From NCBI GenBank assembly GCA_018398815.1, contig CM031610.1, positions 35,687,139 to 35,751,138 on the forward strand: DNA of 64,000 bases, read 5' to 3'. The stretch comes from Conus ventricosus (taxonomy: Eukaryota > Mollusca > Gastropoda > Neogastropoda > Conidae). Position 1 is the first letter of the stretch. Every line of letters starts with the position of its first letter. The notes under the pieces are model-generated. The model did no database searches and was not told the DNA's origin. It saw nothing but the letters and a program-made list of their open reading frames with translations. Below are positions 1 through 11,859 of the stretch, piece by piece. The translations under genes and the position numbers were made by a program.

Positions 1-149
1 GATGAAGTACACTTACAGTTACCTGACGAGCGGGACAGGTACTGAAAGAGAGACACAGACGTAGACACAACAGTGATGGGGAGAGAAAAAAAAAGGTTAG
101 GGGGTAGGGAACTAAAGGGAATGGAGACAAGGCGGGGGAGGGGGGGGGG

Positions 150-600
<451 letters not shown>

Positions 601-645
601 GTAAAGTAAGTCGGCCGCCTCAAAGGGCCATATCAGGGCTGTAAG
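601..645 (-). mobile_element. Tail-only LINE-type insertion, 45 bp
   Basis: This 45-bp block resembles the 3' terminus of the RNase H LINE at 26.07-27.54 kb, in minus orientation and degenerate. It is flanked by a perfect 9-bp direct repeat, CAGAAAGAG, at 592-600 and 646-654. The side that would be the 3' tail carries short GTAA-type repeats. The structure fits target-primed reverse transcription that stopped after only a few tens of bases. The match to the family is by eye. Confidence 0.6.
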
Positions 646-929
646 CAGAAAGAGACCACATGTTCCTAATGTGCAAATTACACTGAGCCTAATTAAAACT
701 AACCTCGCCATAGACGGTCCCAAGCCCGGCTGAGAAAGAGGGAGGGTTGGGCGTAGGGTTAGCTTCCCTACCCTGTGAAAACAAGCTAGCTACAGAAATG
801 CCAAGGAAATCACAGAACACTGCGGCCCTGGGAGAGGAAGCACCTTCAGCGGAAGGATGTATGACGCGGAGTAGTGAAAGCCAGAACCTGGAAGCTACTC
901 AGTCGACTTCCATCCTTAGTACCAGGACC

Positions 930-1749
930 ACCATCACCATCGGGACAGGGAATATAGGGACCATGTTCGAAACAGGCAAGACTGCTCAAGTGGCCGCAGG
1001 AATGAGGAACAATAAACTGAGCGTCTTGGGCATCGGCGAAACAAGATGGATAGGAGCAGGACAGAGGAGACTGACCACAGGAGAGCTGCTGCTGTTTTCG
1101 GGACACGAGGAGGACAGTGCGCCGCACACCCACGGAGTCGCCCTGATGCTGTCCAAGACTGCACAGAGAGCGCTGACTGGATGGCAGGCTCATGGTCCCC
1201 GGATCATCACAGCGTCCTTCAGAACTAAAAAAACGCCGCCGCAACCTAAACATTGTACAATGTTACGCTCCGACGAATGACAGTGAGGAGGATGACAAGG
1301 ATGACTTCTACAATAGACTCCAAACAGTTCCTCAGAGTTTCCCTGGAAGAGACATCATTGTTGCCATGGGAGACTTCAACGCCAAGATTGGCATCGACAA
1401 CACAGGCTATGAGATCATGGGGCGGCATGGGCTAGGCGACATGAACGACAATGGCGAGAGGTTTGCAGACCTGTGCGCCACAAGTGAGCTCGTCATAGGA
1501 GGAAGCATCTTCCTGCACAAGAGAATCCACAAGGCCACATGGGTTTCTCCCAATCACACAACTGAAAATCAGATTGACCACATATGCATCTACAAGAAGT
1601 TCAGAAGATCGCTCTTGGATGTCCGCGTCCGAAGAGGAGCAGATGTCGCTTCAGATCACCATCTGCTCACAGGGCGCTTTAAACTGAAACTGAAGAAAAA
1701 CTGGACGGGGGAAATCCCCATCGTCAGAGATTCAACACAATCCTTCTAA
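930..1749 (+). pseudogene. LINE endonuclease domain
   Basis: This is the phosphodiesterase-type endonuclease that nicks target DNA for LINE integration. Visible motifs are ETRW (about 1,039), QCYAPTND (about 1,258), GDFNAKIG (about 1,371) and the C-terminal SDHHLL (about 1,651), which carries the catalytic Asp-His. The frame switches near 1,225, beside an A run in the stretch coding for a Lys-rich linker, so the domain is read from two frames. The downstream linker reaches the RT region through further shifts. Confidence 0.88.
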
Positions 1750-1910
1750 AAGACCCAACAAAGAAAGAGGAATTCAAACTGAACTTTCAAACCGCTATCA
1801 GATCCTGCAAGAGTTGCTTGGGGAAAAGAAGAGAGGTGGGGAGCAATGAAAGAGGCATGGGTTACTAGGCCATAAGTTGTACTAGGCCATAAAAAACAAA
1901 ATCAAAAGGA

Positions 1911-3560
1911 GTGGATCTCGGCAGAATCTTTAAAGAAATAGAAGAGAGAAAGCAGAAGAAGGCGGCAGTCAACAACAGCCGGACAAGAACAGGGAAAACC
2001 AGAGCTCAGCAACAGTATACAGGAGTTAACAAAGAAGTAAAGGAAAGTGTGAAGGCAGACAAGAGGAAGTATATTGAGAATCTGGCAGTGGAGGCAGAAG
2101 AGGCAGCGAGACTTGGCAACATGAAGAACTTGTACGACACCACGAAGAAGTTGTCAGGAAAGTTCAGCAAGCCAGAGAGGCCGTGAAAGACAAGGAGGGA
2201 AAGGCAATACAAGGTGAGGATGGACAGAAACAGAGATGGAAAGAGCACTTTGAAGAGCTACTAAACAGGCCAATGCCAGAATATCCACCAAACATCTAGC
2301 CAGCTGAGAATGATCTTTCCATCAACTGCGGCATACCACCAGAGAAGAGATCAGAGAGGCGATAAAGAAGCTAAGGAACGGAAAGGCTGCAGGCCCAGAC
2401 AATATACCTGCAGAGGTTTTTGAAGATGGATACAGAAACCATAGTAGAGATATTACACCTCTTTTTGCAAGGATTTGGAGGAAGAACAGGTCCCGACAGA
2501 ATGGAAAGAAGGTTACCCGATCAAAACTGCCGAAGAAAGGTGACCTCAGCTCCTGCCACCAACTACAGAGGCATCACACTGCTGTCAGTCCAGGAAAGGT
2601 ATTCAAACAGAATCCTATTGGAAAGGATGAAGGACCAGGTAGACGCACATCTCAGAGATCAGCAAGCGGGCTTCCCCAAGGACAGATCCTGCACCGACCA
2701 GATTGCCACACTCCGCATCATCCCCGAGCAGTCGTCGGAGTGGAACTCACCACTGTATATCAATTCATCGATTTTTGAGAAGGGTTTCGGCAGTGTCGAC
2801 AGAGCATCCATTTGGGAAACTGCTGCGACATCATGGCGAACCACAGAAGTTCATCAAAATCATCCAAAATTCTTATGAGGGGATGACCTACAGAGTTGTA
2901 CATGGAGGTCAACTTACAGATGCTTTTGAAGTGAAAACAGGGGTGAGACAAGGGTGCCTTCTCTCACCGTTCCTGTTCCTTTTCGCTATAGACTGGGTCA
3001 TGAAGACGTCAACTGCAGGCAAGCGCAATGGCATCCCGTGGACTCTTTGGAAGCAGTTGGACGACCTAGACTTTGCCGATGATTTGGCCCTTCTTTCACA
3101 GACCCAGCCACAGATGCAAAACAAGACAACAGTGCAGAAACTTCATTCAGCATTGGACTGAACATCCACAAAGGAAAGAGCAAAGTCATGAAAGCCAATG
3201 CCACAAACCAAGACCCCATCATGCTAGAAGGCAACGCGCTGGAGGAGGTGGACAACTTCACATACCTTGGCAGCGTCGTCGACATACAAGGTGGTACAGA
3301 TGCTGATGTCAGAGCCAGAATCGGGAAAGCGAGAGCAGCCTTTCTCCAGCTGAAGAATATCTGGAACTCAAATGTCATCTCCAAGAAAACCAAGATAAGG
3401 ATATTCAATAGCAACGTCAAATCGGTACTTCTTTATGGAGCTGAGACGAGGCGAACCACAGTTACCATTACCGACAAGACCCAGACTTTCATTAATTCCT
3501 GTCTGAGGCGCATACTGAGGATCCACTGGCCAGACAGGATCAGCAACTAGGACCTGTGGC
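1911..3560 (+). pseudogene. LINE reverse transcriptase domain
   Basis: Segments in different frames cover the pre-RT linker (ERKQKKAAVNNSRTR), finger and palm (NYRGITLLS, DQQAGF, GVRQGCLLSPF near 2,941), the catalytic FADD box (FADDLALLS, about 3,073) and the thumb (FTYLGS, LLYGAET, LRRILRIHWP). The catalytic Asp pair is intact. At least four frameshifts or stops break the chain, so no functional polymerase can be made from this copy. The family's usual product is a single protein of about 1,000 residues. Confidence 0.88.
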
Positions 3561-3860
3561 AACAGGCGAATCAGAAGCCAGCCGATGCAGAGATTCTCCA
3601 AATGAGATGGAGGTGGATAGGCCACACCCCACGAAGCCTGCCGACAACACCCCCAGGCAGGCATTGTCCTGGAACCCGCAGGGAAAAGAAAGAGAGGCCG
3701 CCCAAGGAACTCCTGGCGCCGAGGCCTGCAGGCAGACGTGACATCGTTGGGGAAAACCTGGAACCAGCTGGAGAGAATCGCCCTGGACCGTGATGCCTGG
3801 AGGACCCTTGTCGGCGGCCTATGCCCCAGAAGGGGTTGTAGGCGAAAGTAAGTAAGTAAT

Positions 3861-4595
3861 TAAAACTGTTCCCAATCGAAATGATCCTTCTGTCATACCT
3901 AGTATCGTTACACCGTTGTTCTCTTTTCTGTATGAATCCGGATCCACATCGATGAAAATGAAATTGCATGCCTTCGAACTTTGCTCAACGATTTCTAGCT
4001 GGTTTTTCAGCTTCCCAAGCCTGTCGATTAGAATCAGCCTATTTTCTCGAGAGGCTTCTCCATCCTCTCTTTGTTTTCTTTCAATTATTCTTTTGTTTTG
4101 CACACGTCACTTATAATCTTGTTGAGCTCTTTCTTTCTTTCTTTCTTTCTTTCTTGTTTTCCCAGGCTTGACATTTCAGGGGTAAGCAAGGGGGTGAGGG
4201 GAGCACCGGGTGTATGTGTATCCCTTCCAGCTTTGTGAGAAAAAAAAAAACAGGCAGAAAATAATAGAATAATAGAAAAAGAACACAGTTGAGCCTCATT
4301 CACATGGTTCGCATTGTTGTGACATTGCGTTCGAACACAACAAGACTGCACAGGTCTGCGACATTTTTTCAAAAGAAAAAAAAAATGATGGGGGACATCT
4401 CCGCCTCTCCGCGCCATTGAGTTACACCGCACCCACCGCCCACTCACCTCCACCCCCACACCGCTTTCCTTACAAACTGACTGATCCCCCTCTGCATTTT
4501 CTCGTCAATGTCGTCCTTTATGTAGGAAGAATGTAACTTGACTTCTCGCTGCATTCGTTTCAAATGCCAGTCTATAAAGTGGGCAATGCAACTCA
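3861..4595. other. No gene recognised; TTTC microsatellite
   Basis: Unique-looking sequence follows the LINE. It contains a (TTTC)n tract at about 4,128-4,154 and short A runs. No coding domain is recognised on either strand. Confidence 0.6.
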
Positions 4596-4821
<226 letters not shown>

Positions 4822-4822
<1 letters not shown>

Positions 4823-6660
4823 AGGTTCAGTAATATCTCCTATCTTATTCAATATTTTAATGGCAGATTTACCGAAAGGCTTATCGAAAGGCACAGAGTT
4901 AGCTCAATTTGCTGATGATATATGCCTAAAGATGATGAGGGTAACCATGAAACGAATAACCCCTTCGAGGTCGCTGAACTACACACAAGCTTTATACCAG
5001 CAAGAACTCAATAAAATAAATGTATCTTTACAAGAAAACGGGCTTGCACTTTCATTAGAAAAAAACATATAATGCTTTTCAATTCTGGGTATGACCCAGA
5101 AAAGCTCCCAGGTTTTACTTTAGATGGCATTGAAATAAAAAAATGTTAAATCTGTAAGATTCCTAGGTATAATCTCAACTCCTAAACTGTCATGGAACCA
5201 GCATATTGACCACACGGAAAAGTTTAAACTTTCTTAAGATTATAATCAAGCAACTACTGGGCCAAGATTCTTCGACTTTAATACCTCTATCAACCGCTCT
5301 TGTGCGATCTAGGTTAACCTATGCTCAGGAAGTATTTTTCAGCGCACCACAACATCTGTTCGATAAATTGCAGAGCATTGATTGCAAGGCTTACAAACTC
5401 GCTCTTAGTGTTCCCATACATACATCCAACTCAGGAACATACAATGAGATTGGAGTGCTACCTCTCAGCGAGGTTCGAAAAGTAGCTGCGTCGAAGTTCG
5501 TTCTGAAGAGTTTTACACAGAAAAATTCTGTGCAAAAGAAGTTTGTTTAAATTCTGAAAAAGATTTTGGAAAACGAGCTAGAGGAATACAATCAACAACT
5601 TCTCATCTTATCAGAGATTTCAACATAAATAGAAATGAAATCGCTGTTAAACCATCCTTTTCACCAGTACCAAGATGGGAACAAACGAAGGCCTCCTTTG
5701 ATACGATTCATTCAGATTTGTCAAAAAAAAAAAAAAGATTCACCCAACATACTAAAAATTTCCGTATGCTTACACTGGAAAATAAGTACAAGAACCACCT
5801 AAAAATTTTCACAGACGGCTCAGTGCTAGAAGACAGTAGGACAGGGGCAGCTTTTGTAATGCCTGACTTAAACGTGGAGAAAATGTACCACCTTGGCAGA
5901 AATTTTTCGATTTTCAGTGCCGAGCTAGCCGCCATCCTAATGTCCTTAAATTATATTCTTTATTTCCATCTGAATGTCAGTCACGTACTAGTATGTGCTG
6001 ATTCTAGATCTGCTTTTGAAGCAATCCGGTCTTCAAATTCAAAAATCCGTTTGGAGATAATAACAGAAATAAATCATGTTATACATCTTTTATCCGATAA
6101 AGGCACATCAGTTAGTTTTTGCTGGGTCCCCTCTCATTGTGGCATTTCAGCAAATGAGAGAGTCGATCAGGCTGCAAGAAAGGCAGCTCGAAATGTTGAG
6201 GGTTCAATTCCCCCTAATATTCCTTTGGATTTAACAGAATGCAATGTTCTTCTAAACAAAACATCGGATGAAAGCTTCAGAAACTTGATAATGAACTCGG
6301 ATACGCAGTATTATCAGAGTTGTGTTAAATTTGGTGGCAAAATCAACTCGAAAGCCTCGTCAAACAATCACCTTGCTTCTCTGTCCAGAGAGGTTAGAAG
6401 TTTACTGCACAGAATGCGGTTAAATTCCCTTCGTACAAAGTTCTGTAAAAACATTAGATGCATGTGTGGAGAAACACTCAGAGTAGGACATCTATTAATC
6501 AATTGTCCAAGAGCAAGGGAATTATATCGTAAGTCGGGCGTTTGTAGTTTATCTGACGGATCCAGTCCGTCATCTGTGTCCAAGATTTTGAATGACTACT
6601 CTTTTCATTCCTCAGTTTGTAAATGTTTGTTACACAGCCCAGTGGGCATTTACCTTTAAT
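4822..6660 (+). mobile_element. 5'-truncated LINE with RNase H (I-like)
   Basis: The element begins abruptly inside reverse transcriptase at the GSVISPILFNIL block, immediately after a GA microsatellite. It continues through LAQFADDICL (about 4,900), thumb, RNase H and a C-terminal Cys-His motif. RT followed by RNase H is typical of the I superclade (I, Nimb, R1, LOA and relatives). The RT portion is broken by frameshifts near 5,075, 5,150 and 5,550, while the RNase H part is open. Another CA microsatellite follows at about 6,785. Confidence 0.88.
5718..6659 (+). CDS. RNase H and C-terminal Cys-His motif of LINE
   Basis: A 313-residue open frame, the 3' end of the LINE polyprotein. RNase H1-type catalytic residues are visible in order: FTDGS (Asp, residue about 31), SAEL (Glu), ADSRSA (Asp), then WVPSHCGI with the conserved His and a downstream Asp in NERVDQAA. 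This domain removes the RNA template strand during retrotransposition. Near residue 250 a CMCG-x8-H-x4-C motif resembles the Cys-His motif found at the end of I-like LINE ORFs. The methionine at the frame start is not a true start because upstream RT sequence is fused in the parent element. The RNase H looks undamaged, suggesting a fairly young copy. Confidence 0.85.
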   Translation: MSKKKKRFTQHTKNFRMLTLENKYKNHLKIFTDGSVLEDSRTGAAFVMPDLNVEKMYHLGRNFSIFSAELAAILMSLNYILYFHLNVSHVLVCADSRSAFEAIRSSNSKIRLEIITEINHVIHLLSDKGTSVSFCWVPSHCGISANERVDQAARKAARNVEGSIPPNIPLDLTECNVLLNKTSDESFRNLIMNSDTQYYQSCVKFGGKINSKASSNNHLASLSREVRSLLHRMRLNSLRTKFCKNIRCMCGETLRVGHLLINCPRARELYRKSGVCSLSDGSSPSSVSKILNDYSFHSSVCKCLLHSPVGIYL

Positions 6661-6784
6661 GTTCTATCCTTGAATATTAGATTGTTAATTACTTAAACAT
6701 TACTTACAGTACTCTTGCTCCTATGCTACACTCAGTTTGAAGCGTACTTGCCTAATTCCAGATTAATTGACATATTTACATACA

Positions 6785-7080
<296 letters not shown>

Positions 7081-7147
7081 CTCATTACTCCCCCGGCTCG
7101 TTACTCCCCCGGCTCGTTACTCCCCCGCTATTGCGCGGGCCCGCTAT
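7081..7147. repeat. GC-rich short tandem units next to telomeric repeats
   Basis: A 16-bp unit (CGGCTCGTTACTCCCC) recurs about three times and then CCCGCTATTGCGCG occurs twice. The block runs without a gap into the CCCTAA tract. The ordered structure suggests a defined junction or mobile unit rather than random GC sequence. Function unknown. Confidence 0.7.
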
Positions 7148-7450
7148 TGCGCGCTAACCCTAACCTAACCCTTAAACCCTAACCCTTCCCTAACCCTAAC
7201 CCTATCCCTAACCCTAACCCTAACCCTATCCCTAACCCTAACCCTATCCCTAACCCTATCCGTAACCCTAACCCTAACCCTAACCCTAACCCTATCCCTA
7301 ACCCTAACCCTAACCCTAACCCTAACCCTATCCCTAACCTAACCCTATCCCTAACCCTAACCCTAACCCTAACCCTAACCCTAACCCTAACCCTATCCCT
7401 AACCCTAACCCTATCCCTAACCTAACCCTAACCCTAACCCTATCCCTAAC
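7148..7450. repeat. Interstitial telomeric repeat (CCCTAA)n with CCCTAT variants
   Basis: About 300 bp of CCCTAA, the complement of the TTAGGG telomere repeat used by vertebrates and molluscs. CCCTAT units are interspersed every two to seven repeats, and a few units have lost or changed a base. It lies inside ordinary repeat-rich sequence on both sides, so it is an interstitial tract in this assembly. Confidence 0.95.
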
Positions 7451-7514
7451 ACGCACACTCCATATACTTCAGCACAATCGTCTTATATCACTTTTTAGTG
7501 GAAGGACGTTAAAC

Positions 7515-7520
7515 TGAAGA

Positions 7521-7576
<56 letters not shown>

Positions 7577-7688
7577 AGAGACAGAGACAGAGAGAGAGAG
7601 AGAGATGGATGAGACAGACAGACGGAGAGACACTTTGACACTTTGACACTTTAATATTTTATTGTCATTACCAAAGAGGTGACAGACG

Positions 7689-7728
<40 letters not shown>

Positions 7729-8057
7729 GATAGAGAGAAACAGCGACCGAGAGACGGCGCGGGCGCTTTTAATGCACCAAAATGGAGAGCCCGATCTTAG
7801 CTATTTATTGACTTTAATGCTGTTGGTCGTTTGGTTTTGCCCTGTCAAGGCTATCTCATTGTTATATAGTCCATCTAAAGGCAAGTCAGACACCTAGGCC
7901 CTAATGTGGGCCTTCGCCTCCCTTCTCTTCCCACACACACAGATGGCGGCTGGATGTGGTGGGGTCTGTGTGGAACACACAGAAACGCTTGCACGTGCGT
8001 ATGCGTGCACGCACGCGCGTGCGCAGGCGCACACACACACACACTTGCGCGCGCGCG

Positions 8058-8093
<36 letters not shown>

Positions 8094-8165
8094 CGGATAG
8101 GCAGTGGGCGGACGGAGTAGACAGACAGACAGACGGACAGTGGGGCAGGACAGACAGACAGACAG
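7515..8165. repeat. GA / GACA / CA microsatellite cluster
   Basis: Separate GA, GACA and CGCA tracts are split by about 120 bp of unrecognised unique sequence (7,760-7,900). A trimer of GACACTTT at 7,629-7,652 precedes a TTTATTGTCATTAC stretch. Open frames here are low-complexity artefacts. Confidence 0.9.
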
Positions 8166-8334
8166 AGACGCCAAAGATATGTGAGAGTGGGATAGATCTA
8201 CTTCTCCCGCCACGTTTTTTTCTGTTTAAAAAAAGTCAGTCTTGATTTGTATTGGTTTACTCTGGCAACGGCAATGGTGAAGCTGGCCCCTTTTCATATC
8301 AACGTGTCAGTAGCGGTAACTGTCACCAATCACC

Positions 8335-8843
8335 TTGCACCTATCACCTATCACCTATCACGGAGTCTTGAAGACCGTTGGGGCGCCACAGAAGACTTCG
8401 CAACCAGCTTCCTCCACGCCTCCCGGTTCTCAGATGCTCTTAGACAGTTGCTGAGAGTGAGGCCAGTCCATGCTCTGATGTTGTCCTCCCATCTCTTTCT
8501 CTGTCTTCCTCTCTTCTGCCTCCACGCACTGTTCCTTGTAGAATGGTGATTTGGACAAGTCCTGTTGGTCTTGATACATGACCATACCATCTCATTTCCT
8601 TCTTTTCCGACAGGTCTTCGTATCGTCCAGTAGCTTGCCTTACTCCAGTCTGGACCTCCAGTTGGTGATGTGGTCTTTGTATGAGATGCCAAGGATCTTG
8701 CATGAGCGATAACTACAATAGACCAAAGAACTGAAGGGGACAGGATTGGTGTTTCCGCCTGTCGCTAGTTGGAGTAGCACAGACTCTAGTAAGGCATTCA
8801 CCTCTTGTTGTTCTGACTGGCCCTGTGCCTGCCTCCTGTTCAC
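8335..8843 (-). pseudogene. 3' end of an RTE-like LINE ORF, frameshifted
   Basis: On the minus strand, adjacent frames give a typical LINE C-terminus: CKILGISYKDHITN, then a GRYEDL / RWYGHV segment, then RGRQRKRWEDNI, WTGLTLS, ASENREAWRKLV and SVAPQRSSRLRDR. The pieces fall in two frames, so the copy is inactive and strongly 5'-truncated. Past the stop, the minus strand carries about three copies of a TGATAGG-type heptamer (8,340-8,362), the short tandem tail expected at the 3' end of RTE-type elements. Confidence 0.85.
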
Positions 8844-8849
8844 AGGTTG

Positions 8850-9916
8850 TTTGTGATTTCACAACACTTCACAAGTGCTAAGATTTAGTTTAAAACACTA
8901 CGATGAAGTTAAAAATACAGTGGTTCACGTTTGTGCGAAGCCTACGTTCAGCCAGTTGGCCGACCTTGCAGAAATGCGGAATGACAAGAAGCAGGCATAT
9001 GTGATAACATGAGAGGGCAGTTCGGTCAACTGAATGATCCCGTCGCCCAGTAAAGGCTAGTTACCAGTGCGAGCGACCGGGGACTTGCATCGTGTGGTAA
9101 GCGGGGCGAGATGCTGTTCCTTTCCCCTTCTGCTTCTTTGGATAGACTTAATTAGAAATCACTCTTTGCTTGGCACCCACTCCGCTGAGGCAGTGCGAGC
9201 CTTTTGATCGATGTCTGTGACGTCAATTGACTCGTTAGTTATTGTTTCAGCTGTTAACTCGATGGAAATGATTAAGCAGGGGTTGGAAACGGAGGGGAGA
9301 GGGGGGCGAGTAGAAGGGTTTAGGGAGGGGGGGGGGGGATACAGGTAGAGGGGGAGGTGTGTCGCGGGAGGAGCGGGGGTAGGAGTGAGATAGGGGTGGG
9401 GGAGGGGGGTGGGGGTGGCATGCATATTCCACAGCCCCAAACTGACCGGTAGGATGAGCACATGAGAGGCAGGGAGACAATGATTATGGCCTTGCTTGGC
9501 TGCAGGGCGTGGGGTAGGCAGTGGAACCGTATTATGGAGAGAGGCCCAGAATGTCCTAGGAGACAAATCTGGGAGGAGAGAAGGACAGAGTTGGCTGTAA
9601 CACCGGTTTTCAGGCGGCCGCTGTGGTAGCAGAATATTGATCGTGTGCCACACAGCAGGATAAATGCTAAGGCACTCACCGTAGGGCCAGACCATTTGGC
9701 ATCAACAGTAACGGTCAGCGATGGAGAGATCTATGCGAATCGCTTTGTCCAGCGTTTCTTCAAAGCTTGCTGTCTGTGCACGTTTTTTTCTGCATAGCGC
9801 CTTTCCTGCACAGCGTTCGGAAATTCAGCTGTAATGCGTGTCATTGGAAACTGTTGCTGGCATCTCGCAGAACATTGTCAATCGACGAGCTCACTGACTG
9901 ACTGGCTGACGGACCG
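8850..9916. other. No gene recognised; G-rich tract
   Basis: Sequence with no recognisable domain. A purine-rich, strongly G-biased stretch lies at 9,290-9,420 and accounts for the proline-rich open frames on the minus strand. Confidence 0.6.
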
Positions 9917-10024
9917 ATGTGTCCGCGTCTTCTTCTTCGTAGTGCTGTCAGTTTGTGTAGTGATTCTACGTTGAAGGTGTGGTTGGTTGAGCTGATTGCC
10001 CAAACTGCAGTCAGTAGTATTTAC

Positions 10025-10116
10025 AGGTCAGTCTCTCTCTGTCGCTCTGTCTTTCTCTGTCTCTCTGCTGTCGTCTCTGTCTCTGTCTGTCTCTGTCTCT
10101 CTGTCTCTCTCTGTTT

Positions 10117-10164
<48 letters not shown>

Positions 10165-10935
10165 CTCTCTCTCTTCTCTGTGTGTCTCAGTCTCAATCTC
10201 TGTCTGTCTGTCTCTCTGTCTCTCTCCCCTCTCTGTCTCTCTCTCTCTCCCATTCGTTGACTGGTTGGCTTGTTCGCTGCTCGCTCGCTCGCTCGATTGC
10301 TCACTTGCTCGCTCGCTCGATTGTTCGCTTTCTACGCCCCTCCCTTTCTTTTGTTTTAAACAGTTTAATGCCATTTAGGTACTTGATTGTTGTATTGTAA
10401 AATGACTTTTTTTTCCACTGCTGTTAACCTGTGTACGAAAAATTCTTGTTTCCTTTTTTTTTTTTTAACCTTTGCATGTTTCTGGATATAGAAAAGTTTA
10501 CGTATATCACACTCTCTTCAAATATGCAAGATTCGTTCTCTGTTTCTGTGTGTCTGTCTGCCTGTGTGTCTGTCTGTGGGGTCTGTCTGTCTGTCGTGTC
10601 TGTCTGTCGTCTGTCCTCTCTCTCTCTCTCTCTCTCCTTCTCTCTCTCTCTCCTCCTCCTCTCTCCTCCTCCTCCTCTCTCTCCTCCTCTCTCTCCAGCA
10701 TTGTTTGTGGATGAGAACAGGTTCGAATGCCAATACGATTTGTTGTGTGTTGTATGATGTGTGTGTGTCGTTGTGTCGTGTTGTTGTGTGTGTGTGTGTC
10801 TGTTTGCGCCCATGCGCGCGCTGTCTGCTCTCTTGTGCTTGTTGTGTTGTGCTGTGTGTGTCGTCTGTCCTCTCTCCTCTCTCCCCCTCCCCCTCCTCTC
10901 TCTACCTCTCCACTCCTCTACCCCTATATGGTCTT
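10025..10935. repeat. CT, CTGT and GT microsatellites
   Basis: Two CT/CTGT clusters (about 10,030-10,330 and 10,535-10,700) and a GT/CT cluster (10,750-10,920), with unique AT-rich sequence between them. No gene. Confidence 0.9.
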
Positions 10936-11249
10936 CAATTAACTAGATATATAGTTTATATACTGACTAGACGACGAAAAGGTGGAGTGGAGTGAGTGAG
11001 AGAGTGAGATGTAGTGTAGGTGTTGGGTGAGATCGGCGCATGCCCACATCTCTGCAGCTTGCATGTGCGAATGAGAGGTGATGTCGTTGTGCTAATCTTA
11101 AGCTGTGTTGTGGCACTGTTTGGATGGGGCTGCGCCTGTTGATAAGAGTTTAAGCGCTAATTTAAACTGAAAATCAGGTTTTGCAGTGGGTCCTTTTTTT
11201 TTTAAACTTTGACTCAATACAGTTCTCTGTCTACCAAAGTCCGTGGGGA

Positions 11250-11700
11250 ACAGTTGGTCTGACCAAACTTGTTGACGAGCTCCGTTGGGCTGACCACAAG
11301 CGTGACGCGCGTTGTTTTCTGTTTTACACTGGAACTAGTCCGGTCCTTGTACCAAAGCTACGCCCTAGGATTCGGGACGTTCTTTTTGTTTATTAGCATG
11401 TGGAAAATTAGTATTTGTTTGCTGTAATAGATTTGTTTGCACACTGGCGCGCGCGCTACACAAAAAATCACTACTCAGTACAGACAAACACAGCACAGGA
11501 GAGCGACGAACGCGCAGAGCGACTTCCCCCATGTCACGTGGCAGTTACTGAATTTCTTGAAAACCATATAAAGGATAACAAAACGAAAGATTAATGTCGA
11601 TTTATATATATTAGTGATATATATAATGGAGGTTATGCACCTTAGATTTAATCTTCCCATCCAATAACGTAGGCAGATATCGGCACAGGTGCGTATAAGA
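11250..11700 (+). repeat. Diverged direct repeat, copy 1
   Basis: This stretch resembles 15,830-16,355 in the same orientation. Shared landmarks are a TGAATTTCTT block, a GATTAATGTC block, and an ending with TTTAATCTTCCC, ACGTAGGCAGA and ATCGGCACAG. Divergence is considerable. The two copies bracket the R2-clade LINE and the tRNA SINE. Confidence 0.6.
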
Positions 11701-11812
11701 TAAAATATAGATATTTATATATATTATATAAATTACTATCAAATATATCTAAAGATAGGATAAGAAACCTTTTTGTGTATATAAACTATATATACATGTA
11801 TATATATAAGGG
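11700..11812. repeat. AT-rich / TA microsatellite
   Basis: TA-rich sequence immediately upstream of the R2-clade element. Confidence 0.8.
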
Positions 11813-11859
11813 GAGAGAATGATAGAATCCATCGGTGCCAACCAATCACGACTGCAAAT

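Larger units (their letters stand above)
690..3860 (+). mobile_element. Non-LTR retrotransposon (endonuclease + RT), decayed
   Basis: A LINE with an apurinic-type endonuclease followed by reverse transcriptase and no RNase H. It resembles the mollusc/flatworm ORFs often annotated as craniofacial-development-protein-2-like or jockey-like RT. The 5' leader starts near 690. The coding sequence is spread over all three forward frames, so several frameshifts have accumulated. The 3' end shows the conserved C-terminal signature around WNPQGK and GGLCPRRG (about 3,670-3,840) and then a short TAAG repeat tail (3,845-3,860). Clade assignment (RTE-like or a relative) is not certain. The element is near full length but dead. 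Confidence 0.9.

Noticed and set aside
1864..1890. Short direct repeat ACTAGGCCATAA occurring twice inside the first LINE
   Set aside because: Only a few bases separate the copies and nothing is inserted between them; a simple local duplication.
9159..9695. Proline-rich 178-residue minus-strand frame
   Set aside because: Driven by a G-rich tract; no domain, and several overlapping frames are equally open.
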